Shown: positions 8,503-16,277, numbered from the stretch's first letter. The stretch is 64,000 bases of DNA from JANNVK01 sp031430435 (GCA_031430435.1 JANPBM010000004.1:62001-126000), one strand, 5' to 3'. Numbers and translations are program-made. The notes: generated by a model from the sequence alone, not told the origin.

Positions 8503-8958
8503 CTACGTCCACAGATATTTCTCATCAAACTCAATATCATTTGCTTTCAACAATTTAATAAACTCATCTCGAAATGAACCAACCTTTTTGTGATGTTCAT
8601 CTTGATTTACAATATATTCACGAACCCTTTCAATTTGTGAACTGCTGACGGTAAATGCACCATAACCTCTCTGCCAAGTAAAATCTTTCATTTCAGGAAA
8701 AACATCGTGCATCCAACCCGTCGAATTTGCTTTTAAATCTCGCAAAACATCAGACAAAGCAGAGTCAGGTTTTAGTTTTGCCAGAATATGAACGTGGTCA
8801 CTCATTCCGCCGATTTCAATACAAATTCCGCCGCGTTTTCTAATCATTCCGCCGATATATTCATACAAGCGTGATTGTAAAGCATTCTTTATCAAAGGTT
8901 TGCGTTCTTTTGTTGAATAAACTATGTGATAAATCAAATTTGTATATGATTGCGGCAT
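8503..8958 (-). CDS. REP-associated tyrosine transposase (IS200-like, Y1_Tnp)
   Basis: 151 residues of the Y1 HUH transposase fold: NLIYHIVYSTKERKPLI at the N-terminus, the HUH metal site HVHILAKLK, the WMHDVFPEMKDFTWQRGYGAFTVS segment and the nucleophile Tyr in ERVREYIVNQDEHH. This is the IS200/RAYT type that nicks and moves single-stranded DNA hairpins. Length is normal (about 150) and the frame is intact, so it may be active. No accessory TnpB is present. Flanking REP-like hairpins in inverted orientation mark it as a RAYT rather than a simple IS200 copy. Confidence 0.92.
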   Translation of the reverse strand: MPQSYTNLIYHIVYSTKERKPLIKNALQSRLYEYIGGMIRKRGGICIEIGGMSDHVHILAKLKPDSALSDVLRDLKANSTGWMHDVFPEMKDFTWQRGYGAFTVSSSQIERVREYIVNQDEHHKKVGSFRDEFIKLLKANDIEFDEKYLWT

Positions 8959-8969
8959 CTGTTTCCGTC

Positions 8970-9052
8970 GCTATCTACGATAGCTGTGTTAATTGTTCAT
9001 TTTGTTCCCGGCTCTCACGAGCCGGACTTTATGCCTTCACCGATTACATCGG
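8970..9052. repeat. Right REP-like hairpin array (three hairpins)
   Basis: On the minus strand: GCTATC-GTA-GATAGC (8970-8984), CCGGCTC-GTGA-GAGCCGG (9008-9025) and CCGAT-GTA-ATCGG (9040-9052). The array is the inverted counterpart of 8406-8489; the outermost hairpins are nearly identical, and the two inner ones keep the loop but use different stems. Confidence 0.85.
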
Positions 9053-9097
9053 CTAAAAGCGGAAATTTCCCTTGAATTTCTTCGTGAAACCTTAGTG

Positions 9098-9970
9098 TTA
9101 TTTCATGGACGAAAATCTTTTTTCTATTTCCTTATAATCGCTCAACCCAACCAATTCAAACCACTCGTCAAAACCCGTCTGACCGTTTTTCGTCTCGGTC
9201 AAATTTCCGTTTTCCTTCAAATCCGACAACATTTCACACATTGCAAATGTCGCGGCACGTTGCATTACGCCCGGATGAAGGACGATTTTGAAGCCGATTT
9301 TTTCAAACTCGGATAAACTTAATTTCGGAGTTAAACCGCGTCCGCCGGTGTTGACTAAAAGCGGTGCAACTACTTCATTTGCAACAGCTTCGCATTCTTC
9401 AACGCCGTGCATTCCTTCTACAAAAATCACGTCGGCGCCTGCTTCGGCGTAAAGATTTGCACGTTTGATTGCTTCGGCTAAACCCAAACTTTGGCGGGCA
9501 TCGGTACGGGCGATTAAAACCGTGTCGGGATTTTGTCGAACATCCAAAACGGCTTTGATTTTCGTCAACATTTCATTGATTTCAACGACTTGCGTTCCCG
9601 CAAGATGTCCGCAACGTTTCGGAAAAATCTGGTCTTCGATTTGAATTCCCGCGATGCCGATTTGCTCGAATTCAAGAAAAGCCCGTCGCGCATTTTGATA
9701 ATTTCCGTAACCTGTGTCAGCGTCCAAAATAAAAGGAATTTCGGTTGCCTGCGTCATTTTTTGAACGTGCGAAAATACTTCGCCGTAACTTGCCAAGCCT
9801 AAATCCGGTTTGCCTAAAAGTGCCATCGAAACGCTTGCGCCGGAAATGTAGCCGCATTCAAATCCCGCTTTTTCGATCATTTTCGCAGTCAATGCGTCAT
9901 AAGTTCCGACGGTCATAAACGAACTTTTTTTGCTCAATAATCGACGCAATTTTTTTGCTTTTTCAAACAT
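9098..9970 (-). CDS. Isocitrate lyase/PEP mutase family enzyme (methylisocitrate-lyase-like)
   Basis: 290 residues, a TIM barrel of the ICL/PEPM superfamily. Asp83 and Asp85 in LDADTGYGN bind Mg2+, and EDQIFPKRCGHLAG holds Cys120, the general acid of true C-C lyases (methylisocitrate, isocitrate, dimethylmalate type), which is absent from phosphonomutases. It would split a 2-hydroxy or alkyl-substituted dicarboxylate into pyruvate or glyoxylate plus a second acid. The gene starts 3 nt after the GntR regulator, so they are co-transcribed. It most likely feeds the ring-opened substrate into central carbon metabolism. Exact substrate unknown. Confidence 0.88.
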   Translation of the reverse strand: MFEKAKKLRRLLSKKSSFMTVGTYDALTAKMIEKAGFECGYISGASVSMALLGKPDLGLASYGEVFSHVQKMTQATEIPFILDADTGYGNYQNARRAFLEFEQIGIAGIQIEDQIFPKRCGHLAGTQVVEINEMLTKIKAVLDVRQNPDTVLIARTDARQSLGLAEAIKRANLYAEAGADVIFVEGMHGVEECEAVANEVVAPLLVNTGGRGLTPKLSLSEFEKIGFKIVLHPGVMQRAATFAMCEMLSDLKENGNLTETKNGQTGFDEWFELVGLSDYKEIEKRFSSMK

Positions 9971-9972
9971 CG

Positions 9973-10785
9973 TTAATCGAAAAACATCGCATTATCTTTG
10001 GTCGAAACCGACTTTGTTTTCTTGCTTTTTTTATCGCGCACGAGTTTAACCGAATAGCCGTATAAATCGCTTCGATAAAGCGTGTGAACATATTCGACGG
10101 GTCTGCCTTCATCGGTGTAAACGGTTCGTTCGATTGATAAAAGCGCCGAACCGACGCGAATATCCAGCAGATTAGCGACATACGGATCGGCTAATTCGGC
10201 TTTGATTTCCTGCACCGCGTTGTCCAATTTCAAACCTAATTTCGTTTCCATCGTGTGCAAAACCGCACCGGTCGAAAGTTCTGCCATTGTCAATTTTGAA
10301 CCGATGTCTTCGGGTAAATAATTCAAAATCAGCGAATACGGTTTATTTTCAACCATCCGCAAACGCTTTAATCGGTATATCGGCGTTCCGATTTTTATGC
10401 GCAAAAGTTCTGCTTCATGCGCGTCCGCGTCAACCCGATTCATCTCCAAAACTTTGACGGGCGTATCCATTCCCATCTCGATCAATTCGTCCAGAGAACC
10501 TGTTAAGTGTATTGTTCCCGTAAACTTTCGCTTTTTAGATTTGCGTTCGGCAATAAATGTTCCGCGACCTTGTTTGCGTTCGATCAATCCGTCGGCGGCG
10601 AGTGAGGCAAGAGCTTGGCGAACGGTAATTCGGCTTACTCCGTATTGTTCGATTAACTCGATTTCGGTCGGCAGACGTTCGCCGCCGACAAACGACCCCG
10701 ATGTGATTTTTTCACGCAAAACATTTTCGAGTTGATAATAAAGCGGAATTCGTGAGCTGACGAATACTGTTTTTGGTTTAGCCAT
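9973..10785 (-). CDS. GntR-family transcriptional regulator (HutC/FarR type, UTRA domain)
   Basis: About 270 residues. An N-terminal winged helix (residues about 12-75, with LPTEIELIEQYGVSRITVRQAL and LIERKQGRGTFIAE) is followed by a UTRA ligand-binding domain ending in VEYVHTLYRSDLYGYSVKL. HutC-type regulators usually repress a local catabolic operon until its substrate or a product binds UTRA. I chose the ATG at 10785 (MAKPKTVFVSS), because the alternative start at 10815 would lie inside a palindromic operator-like site (10801-10820). It is co-transcribed with the lyase gene and is the only local regulator of the catabolic block. Confidence 0.9.
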   Translation of the reverse strand: MAKPKTVFVSSRIPLYYQLENVLREKITSGSFVGGERLPTEIELIEQYGVSRITVRQALASLAADGLIERKQGRGTFIAERKSKKRKFTGTIHLTGSLDELIEMGMDTPVKVLEMNRVDADAHEAELLRIKIGTPIYRLKRLRMVENKPYSLILNYLPEDIGSKLTMAELSTGAVLHTMETKLGLKLDNAVQEIKAELADPYVANLLDIRVGSALLSIERTVYTDEGRPVEYVHTLYRSDLYGYSVKLVRDKKSKKTKSVSTKDNAMFFD

Positions 10786-10800
10786 ATTTGTCTTAATCCT

Positions 10801-10820
10801 TTGTCTTATATTCAAGACAA
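10801..10820. promoter_or_regulatory. Candidate GntR operator (TTGTCTT-N6-AAGACAA)
   Basis: A perfect 7-bp inverted repeat 15 nt upstream of the chosen gntR start. A second half-site TTTGTCTTA (10788-10796) lies one helical turn away. Position and symmetry fit an autoregulatory site; binding is inferred. Confidence 0.5.
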
Positions 10821-10851
10821 TTTTAACCCAAAAATCTTTTAATTGCCATAT

Positions 10852-11823
10852 TTAATCGTGCGAATGCTTTTTGCCCATTTCGTGCATCGTGTCGTGGATG
10901 TGAACACGGTCGTTTTCGGAGTCGGCGGTGTATGATTCGCCGAATTCAAAATCGAAATGATTATGGTCGTGCGAGTGCAGCCATTTATTGAGTTCGGGCT
11001 TTTGCCGAATCAACCGCGAGGCGGCGCGATGGGCATTTTCATCGGGATTCGAATACGCGTTATGATGAAAATGATTGTGCAGTTCGCCGTCCGTGCGACC
11101 AAAACCCAGAATTCCGTATTTGCTGTAAAACGCGCCGTGATTGACATACGCGGGTCGCCAAAAATATCCGCCCGTCGGCAAATCGCCGAATTGCATCATC
11201 CACGAAGTTCCCCAAATGTGATAGGCTTCTTCGGCGCAATCGTGATAAGAAATATTGTCTTGGTGAAAGCCCGGAGTCATCGAATACAAAAACGTCATGG
11301 CGTGAGTTTTTTCGTCGAAACTGAGTAATTTCAGCAAACAACCCGATGCGGTTTGCGGAAAAAGCGTCGGCACTTGCCACGGCATTTGGTCGTAAGTTTG
11401 CAGTTGAATCAAGCCGCCGCTGTTCGCCCCGTCCATATCTTCATCGGATTCGATAATGTGCGGTTCTCCGTCGTTGTACATAACGAGCGCGAAACAGCCT
11501 TTGTCGGTCGAAAAAGCCGGCAACGAAACGCCGCGCGGAACGAACAAGTATTCGCCTTTGACGCATAGTTTTTCGCCGATTTTCATCGACCCGTCTTGAA
11601 TAAAAATCTCGATGTCGGAATGTGCCGCGGACGGCGGTTGTTTGTAACCCGCGTCCCATTGCACGCTCATTGTGCAAGCTCCCGAAGCATCGTCGATCGA
11701 CAGCATTTTGTAATTATAGCCGCTCGGAATTCCTTTTAATTCCAGTTTTTTGAAGCTGACATCTCGGTCAACAAACGGTTCAATATGTTTTCGCATAGTA
11801 ATTTGATTGGTTAATTTATTCAT
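10852..11823 (-). CDS. Cupin-domain protein (DUF4437-like)
   Basis: 323 residues with two cupin-like halves. The first holds CTMSVQWDAGYKQPPSAAHSDIEIFIQDGSMKIG (His/Glu pattern) and the second FYSKYGILGFGRTDGELHNHFHHNA, rich in His. The C-terminal tail is unusually His-rich (LHSHDHNHFDFEFGE, then VHIHDTMHEMGKKHSHD), which could bind metal ions. Bicupins often act as dioxygenases, isomerases or sugar/urea-derivative binding proteins; the activity here cannot be named. It lies upstream of gntR and downstream of the small 11887 gene, with gaps of about 65 nt, in the same orientation, so it probably shares the transcript and modifies a pathway intermediate. Confidence 0.65.
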   Translation of the reverse strand: MNKLTNQITMRKHIEPFVDRDVSFKKLELKGIPSGYNYKMLSIDDASGACTMSVQWDAGYKQPPSAAHSDIEIFIQDGSMKIGEKLCVKGEYLFVPRGVSLPAFSTDKGCFALVMYNDGEPHIIESDEDMDGANSGGLIQLQTYDQMPWQVPTLFPQTASGCLLKLLSFDEKTHAMTFLYSMTPGFHQDNISYHDCAEEAYHIWGTSWMMQFGDLPTGGYFWRPAYVNHGAFYSKYGILGFGRTDGELHNHFHHNAYSNPDENAHRAASRLIRQKPELNKWLHSHDHNHFDFEFGESYTADSENDRVHIHDTMHEMGKKHSHD

Positions 11824-11886
11824 TTAACCATTGATTCATTTGTTTCTTTTCGATGATTCAATGAACAAATCTGTAAATGAATAAAT

Positions 11887-12156
11887 TTAGAACACCACCT
11901 TAAATTCTCTGTCGGGCTTTTGAAAAAGCTCTTCCTTTTTAATAATTTTCTTCATATCCGCGTGGGCGTTAAAACCCGTGGTCATCAGTCGTTCGTAAAA
12001 CTCTTGAATCCAAATCTCACGTTGTTGAGCCAAATCAATATTCATTTCTTTAGCGATTTTTTCGTGCCGAACAAGCTGTTCGGCAACTTCTTCGGCGATC
12101 CATTTTTCAACTTCTTCGCTTCGTTTCGGTTTATTTTTTAGTATAGCTTTTGACAT
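11887..12156 (-). CDS. Small charged helical protein, function unknown
   Basis: 89 residues from the ATG at 12156 (MSKAILKNKPKRSEEVEK), with long amphipathic charged helices and no signal peptide, cysteine or membrane segment. The central part, RHEKIAKEMNIDLAQQREIWIQEFYERL, looks like a helical hairpin. An upstream ATG at 12186 would place the start within an inverted repeat, so I reject it. It is flanked by the amidohydrolase and the cupin gene on the same strand. It could be a small subunit for one of these enzymes; no family is recognised. Confidence 0.62.
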   Translation of the reverse strand: MSKAILKNKPKRSEEVEKWIAEEVAEQLVRHEKIAKEMNIDLAQQREIWIQEFYERLMTTGFNAHADMKKIIKKEELFQKPDREFKVVF

Positions 12157-12165
12157 TTTGTTTAC

Positions 12166-12211
12166 GCCGCCAACAAACACATACACGAAATTGTTTTTGC
12201 TTGTTGGCGGC
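12166..12211. repeat. 11-bp perfect inverted repeat between two cluster genes
   Basis: GCCGCCAACAA (12166-12176) and TTGTTGGCGGC (12201-12211) are exact inverted copies with a 24-nt loop, in the gap between the amidohydrolase stop and the small gene. In RNA it would form a stable hairpin just upstream of the 12156 start, acting as a processing or attenuation element or an operator. Confidence 0.6.
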
Positions 12212-12219
12212 TAATCCTC

Positions 12220-13068
12220 CTAAATCCAATCTTCCAATCCATAAACTCTGACCGCATTTTCGACCAATAATTTACGCTTCGGCGTTTCCCTTAATTCCAA
12301 TTTATCGAGTTCGTCCATCCCGTGTTTAAATCCGACAACCGGATAATCGGTGCCGAATAAAACCTTGTCTTGTCCGCGTGAATTGATAAATTTTATCAAC
12401 GATTTGTCCCAATATTTCGGCAAATGCGCGTCTGTCCCGATAAAAACGTTCGGGTGTTTCCATGCCATCGAAATCATCTGTTCCGTCCACGGATGACCGA
12501 TGTGGATGCCGATTATTTTCAGTTCGGGAAAGTCGATCGCCACGCGGTCAAGCGTAATCGGTTCGGCAACTGTCCGCAAAAACCATTGAGCCGAATGTCC
12601 GACCTGAATCTGAATCGGCACACCAAGTTCGGCACATTTCGCGTAAAACGGATAATAAACACGGCTGTCCGGCGGTTCACCGAACCAATGCGGGTAAAGA
12701 TGCGCGCCGACAAAGCCGTATTCTTTGACCGCGACATCGAGTTTTCGCACCCAATTCATTATCTGCGAAGGATTTACGCCGATAATTCCTTTGAAACGAT
12801 CAGGATGCGCCGCGCAAACTTCGGCGATTTTCTCGAAAGGTTTTTCAAAGAAAATATTCGACCCGACCGCCGCGCCTGTCGTGGCTACCAGCAAACCTTT
12901 ATCAATGCCGCCTTCGTCCATCAAAGCCAATTCTTCTTCGACGGTTATACCGCGTTTTGTCATCTCTAAAATCCCGACCAAATCCCAAAATTGGTCAAGT
13001 TCCGGCGGATAACATTCGGTAATTTCCTTCGTCCAAAGATTGACGACTATATCTATTGCTCTTGTCAT
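12220..13068 (-). CDS. ACMSD-like amidohydrolase lacking the N-terminal HxH
   Basis: About 282 residues of the amidohydrolase_2 (ACMSD, TIM-barrel) type. Conserved parts include FVGAHLYPHWFGEPPD, VPIQIQVGHSAQ, LKIIGIHIGHPWTEQM and the C-terminal KVLFGTDYPVVGF with the catalytic Asp. The usual N-terminal DxHxH metal motif is replaced by DIVVNLWTKE, so one metal ligand pair is missing. Family members decarboxylate or hydrolyse aromatic and dicarboxylic acids using Zn or Mn. This one may use fewer ligands or be non-hydrolytic. I start at 13068 (MTRAID), since 13092 would extend into the dispersed repeat. It follows the broken ligase. Confidence 0.83.
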   Translation of the reverse strand: MTRAIDIVVNLWTKEITECYPPELDQFWDLVGILEMTKRGITVEEELALMDEGGIDKGLLVATTGAAVGSNIFFEKPFEKIAEVCAAHPDRFKGIIGVNPSQIMNWVRKLDVAVKEYGFVGAHLYPHWFGEPPDSRVYYPFYAKCAELGVPIQIQVGHSAQWFLRTVAEPITLDRVAIDFPELKIIGIHIGHPWTEQMISMAWKHPNVFIGTDAHLPKYWDKSLIKFINSRGQDKVLFGTDYPVVGFKHGMDELDKLELRETPKRKLLVENAVRVYGLEDWI

Positions 13069-13076
13069 AAATTTTT

Positions 13077-13274
13077 TACCGCGAACAAACACGAAAGTAC
13101 ACGAAAAAGAATTAGACCCGAATGAACACAGATTTGACGGATTTTCGCAGCTAAGTTTTAGATTCTTAATCCGCCTTTATCTGCATAATCCCCGTTTTTC
13201 CGTGTCTGATTTTCAACTCTTAAACCACTAAACTTTTCGTGTTATTTTCGTGTTATTTTCGTGTTTGTTCGTGG
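13077..13274. repeat. Dispersed-repeat segment between amidohydrolase and ligase
   Basis: The gap and the ligase 3' end hold degenerate CGTGT-type repeats: CCGCGAACAAACACGAA near 13079, and at 13234-13274 two exact 11-bp units TTTTCGTGTTA followed by TTTTCGTGTTTGTTCGTGG. The ends face each other as inverted copies of the same motif seen at 2171-2185. The last residues of the ligase are encoded by the element. Confidence 0.6.
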
Positions 13275-14799
13275 CTAAACCTTTCCCGCAAATCTTTTTT
13301 CAAAATCTTCCCCGTCAAATTTCTCGGCAATTTATCAATAAATTCAACCGTTTTCGGCTTCTTAAAACCTGCTAATTTACCTTCGCAAAACGTGATTATT
13401 TCACTTTCCGAAACTTTCGCGCCTTCTTTCAAAACGACAATCGCCTTCACTTCTTCGCCCCATTTTTCGCTCTTTACGCCGATCACGGCGACTTCAAAAA
13501 TACTTTCGTGTTCCTGCAAAATTCGCTCGACTTCCGACGGATAAACGTTCAACGCACCGGAGATAATCATGTCGTTTTTGCGGTCAACCAAATATAAATA
13601 ACCGTCTGCGTCCATTCGCGCCATATCGCCGGTTCGCAGCCAGCCGTCTCGCAAAGTTCGCTCCGTCGCCGCGTCGTTGTTCCAATAACCGACCATATTT
13701 GCTTCGGTGCGAATTGCAATTTCGCCGACTTCGTTTGCAGGTAAAAAGTTCCAATCTTCGTCCGCAATTTGCACGTCAACATTTGTCTGCGGTCGTCCGC
13801 ACGATTGCAAAAGATGCTTTTTATCGACGTTTTCCAACGCCAAGCGATGTTCGCTCGGTTCTAAAACTGTTCCCGCACAACCTGTTTCCGTTGTGGCAAA
13901 AGTTTGCCGGAAACCACATTTCGGAAACCTGCTCATCGCCTCACGCAAAACATTTTCGGGAATCGGCGATCCGCCGTAAAGCAAAACTTCTAAAGAACTT
14001 AAATCGTATTTGTGCGAAATTTCGGACGCTAACAACATTTGAATCGTCGTCGGAACAAGATTTGTAAACGTGATTTTGTCGCGTTCAATCGTTTTGCAAG
14101 CCGTTTCAACATCGTAATTTATCAACGAAATTTGCGAACCGACATAAACCGCACAATAAATTCCCGCAATTCCCGCCGCCGAATACAATGGCGAAGGCAA
14201 CATTACCGTGTGCGTCTGACGACTCGCAATCGCGTGAACGTGAATCAACATTCCGACCAAAAGCGAATAATGCGAGTAAATCGCACCTTTGGGGAAACCT
14301 GTTGTTCCCGAAGTGTAGAGCAACATCGCGGCATCGCTTCCGCTTGCGGATTGCGGATTGCGGATTTGTTTTGTTCGACTAAATTTTCAAATAACTGCGG
14401 ATTTATAATGTGTTGCAAACAATCAACTTTCGCTTTAACTTCAATCGCATTTTGCTCGGTCGATTCGTCGCAAATAATCGCTTTTGCACCCGAATTCTCG
14501 ACGATAAACGCGACTTCGTTCGCCGTCAAACGATAATTTACCGTTACGGAAACTAAGCCGACTTGAGCCAAACCGAACAATGCTTCAACCCATTGATTCG
14601 AGTTTTTGGCGTAAATCGCCACGCGGTCGCCACGTTCCAAACCTGACTTTAATAACGAATCGGCGAATAATTTCGCCCGCTTATCAAGTTCTTTCCAAGT
14701 AAATTTCTTTTCGCCGAAAATCAGCCCGACATCGCCGGGAAAATTTCGTGCATTCCGCGAAAGCAAATCGCCCGCAGTTGTCAGACCGCCAAATATCAT
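13253..14799 (-). pseudogene. AMP-forming acyl-CoA synthetase, frameshifted by a heptamer repeat
   Basis: The N-terminal part (14799-14365) encodes an ANL-family domain from MIFGGLTTAGDLLSRNARNFP to EQNKSAIRNPQ. The rest (14350-13253), in another frame, begins AAMLLYTSGTTGFPKGA, the P-loop motif of the family, and ends with NLTGKILKKDLRERF containing the catalytic Lys. The break falls in three tandem copies of TTGCGGA (14344-14364). Removing two copies (14 bp) gives a continuous reading through NKSASGSDAAMLLYTSG, which fits the family. The intact enzyme would make an acyl-CoA from a carboxylic acid, ATP and CoA. Slippage could restore the frame, so this may be phase-variable, a recent mutation or a sequencing error. 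Confidence 0.88.
14344..14364. repeat. (TTGCGGA)x3 heptamer tandem repeat in the ligase
   Basis: Three exact copies of a 7-bp unit inside the coding region. Because 7 is not a multiple of 3, each copy gained or lost changes frame; one, four or seven copies would leave the ligase in frame. Confidence 0.9.
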
Positions 14800-14811
14800 T
14801 TTCTTCCCAAA

Positions 14812-15237
14812 CTATGCTTTCAACCAATCCCCGACACCATACGGATCTTCCGCCGGTTGCGAAAAATGTTCGTGAAAAATCCGCCATTTACCGTCATTTT
14901 CTTTTTGCATAACGAACGTTCCGCGAAATTTTATCACTTTCAAATTGCCGCCGATATTAACTTTCATCTCGACAATTCCCGCAATCACGCCGCAATCGCC
15001 GATGACCTTTGCCATCGGTTCAAACTCGATCCATTCGCAACTTTCAACCGAAATCATCGAATCGTTAAAATCTCGCCAACCTTTACTCACCTTCTCAAAA
15101 CCTTGCGTAACCCACCGCGGACCTTCCACAAACACCAACAATTCTTCCGAATCGGTGTAATGATCGATGATATTTTCGATGCGTTTGCGGACGACATCTT
15201 GAAAATGATTAAGCGAATTTTCGACAAAATTTTCCAT
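14812..15237 (-). CDS. SnoaL/NTF2-like protein
   Basis: About 141 residues of the cone-shaped NTF2/SnoaL fold: two N-terminal helices (NSLNHFQDVVRKRIENIIDHYTDSEELLVF), then RWVTQGFEKVSKGWRDF and the alternating strands SCEWIEFEPMAKVIGDCGVIAGIVEMKV, FRGTFVMQKENDGKWRIFHEHFSQP. The closing W-R-I-F-H-E-H-F is the family signature. Such proteins are small isomerases, hydratases or binding proteins. I chose the ATG at 15237; the open frame extends upstream to 15378 but without a plausible start. As first gene of the catabolic block behind the promoter at 15256-15285, it may act on the substrate or an early intermediate. Confidence 0.82.
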   Translation of the reverse strand: MENFVENSLNHFQDVVRKRIENIIDHYTDSEELLVFVEGPRWVTQGFEKVSKGWRDFNDSMISVESCEWIEFEPMAKVIGDCGVIAGIVEMKVNIGGNLKVIKFRGTFVMQKENDGKWRIFHEHFSQPAEDPYGVGDWLKA

Positions 15238-15255
15238 AACTTTATTTGTTATAGA

Positions 15256-15285
15256 TTTATAACATTTTGAGGTTATGAAAATCAA
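15256..15285 (-). promoter_or_regulatory. Candidate promoter of the catabolic block
   Basis: On the minus strand TTGATT (15280-15285), an 18-nt spacer and TATAAA (15256-15261). The -10 is embedded in the perfect palindrome GTTATA-GATT-TATAAC (15248-15263). The start codon at 15237 is only 11 nt beyond the palindrome, so a protein bound there would block transcription and translation. Confidence 0.5.
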
Positions 15286-15309
15286 ATAAAGCCGTGTAAA
15301 AATTAAAGA

Positions 15310-15339
15310 TTGCAAACTATTTGAGGTTGTGTGTATAAT
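15310..15339 (+). promoter_or_regulatory. Candidate promoter of the 15441 exported protein
   Basis: TTGCAA (15310-15315), 18-nt spacer, perfect TATAAT (15334-15339), about 100 nt before the start codon and divergent from the catabolic promoter. Confidence 0.6.
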
Positions 15340-15440
15340 AATCGTGGGATTGCAAAATGCTCTTGCAACCCGAAACACACAATCTACATCTACAAATTTG
15401 TTCTATTGTTCTTTCCGAATCCGTTTTCTTTGGAGATATT

Positions 15441-16277
15441 ATGCTATTAAAATCTAAATTATTTCGTTTTACGTTGGTCTTAGGCTTACTTTTGTCATTA
15501 AGTTTTTCGGTTTTGGCTGACACAATCCGTTTGAAAGACGGAAGCGTGGTTAAAGGAAAAGTCGTTGGTTTCAAAGACGGGCAGTTCATTGTGATGATCG
15601 GCGACGGCAATCGTCAACGTCAAATGTCGTTTTTTGCCGATGAAATCGACAAGATTGAATTTGATGCCGTGATTGCGACAAAAGCGCCAACCACACCGGT
15701 TTCAACTGTTCCGACAACTCCGAAACCTGTAACAACTCAAACTTATCCGGCTAATCAAAACGTCATAATTGTCGGCGGAAACAAAAATCCTCCGGCTAAT
15801 CCGACGGTTGGCAAAATGCCTGAGGTTTCGACCCCGCGTTCGACAAACACAAATGTTTCGTCCGGCGGCGACACGATGGGAACTCCGAACAATAAGCCGA
15901 AACCGATTGTTGTAACATCGCTGGTTTTGGCTGATAACACTTCGAACGGTTGGAAAAATTCGGGTTGGGTTGTCAAAAAAGGACAACGAATTAAAATCAG
16001 CGGAACGGGCAGAATCTCGCTCGGTAACGGTCGTTATTCGACTCCCGAAGGCGTAAGCTCAATCACCGACGCAACTAAACTCAAAAAAGACGAAGCAACC
16101 GGCGGACTTCTTGCCGTCATCGGCGATGACAATAACGACTTTATTTTTGTCGGAAATTCGCGTGAATTTGTCGCCCAACGCGACGGCGTTTTATTTCTCG
16201 GCATTAACGAAGGCAACTTGGACGATAATTCCGGTGCGTTCAATGTTACAATCGAGATCGATCCGAACGTTAAATAG
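15441..16277 (+). CDS. Exported protein with C-terminal LecA-like lectin domain
   Basis: 278 residues. Signal peptide (MLLKSKLFRFTLVLGLLLSL, cleavage after VLA), then a small strand-rich domain DTIRLKDGSVVKGKVVGFKDGQF common in acidobacterial exported proteins, a Pro/Thr/Asn-rich linker (about residues 80-155), and a C-terminal beta domain (about 165-278). That domain has the order seen in PA-I galactose-binding lectins: WVVKKGQRIKISGTGRIS, GGLLAVIGDD, FVGNSREFVA, LFLGINEGNLDDNSGAFNV. It may bind sugars or calcium at the cell surface. I chose the ATG at 15441, with GGAG 6 nt upstream, over an earlier in-frame ATG at 15357 that would hide the signal peptide. Confidence 0.8.
   Translation: MLLKSKLFRFTLVLGLLLSLSFSVLADTIRLKDGSVVKGKVVGFKDGQFIVMIGDGNRQRQMSFFADEIDKIEFDAVIATKAPTTPVSTVPTTPKPVTTQTYPANQNVIIVGGNKNPPANPTVGKMPEVSTPRSTNTNVSSGGDTMGTPNNKPKPIVVTSLVLADNTSNGWKNSGWVVKKGQRIKISGTGRISLGNGRYSTPEGVSSITDATKLKKDEATGGLLAVIGDDNNDFIFVGNSREFVAQRDGVLFLGINEGNLDDNSGAFNVTIEIDPNVK

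Larger units (their letters stand above)
8404..9056 (-). mobile_element. REPtron: RAYT transposase gene flanked by inverted REP-like hairpin arrays
   Basis: The transposase gene at 8503-8958 is bounded by arrays that match each other in inverted orientation. The left end carries TTAGCCGATGTAATCGG then ACCGCATAAAG; the right end, read on the minus strand, carries TTAGCCGATGTAATCGG then GAAGGCATAAAG. Each end has three short hairpins with different stems but a GTA or GTRA loop. This is the layout of a REP-associated tyrosine transposase unit, inserted between the amidohydrolase and the isocitrate-lyase-family gene. Confidence 0.82.

Noticed and set aside
14344..14364. CRISPR-like repeats
   Set aside because: Seven-base tandem units without spacers are not a CRISPR array, and no cas genes are present.
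14039..14536. A 165-residue open frame antisense to the ligase
   Set aside because: Basic, low-complexity composition typical of antisense frames; the ligase evidence is far stronger.
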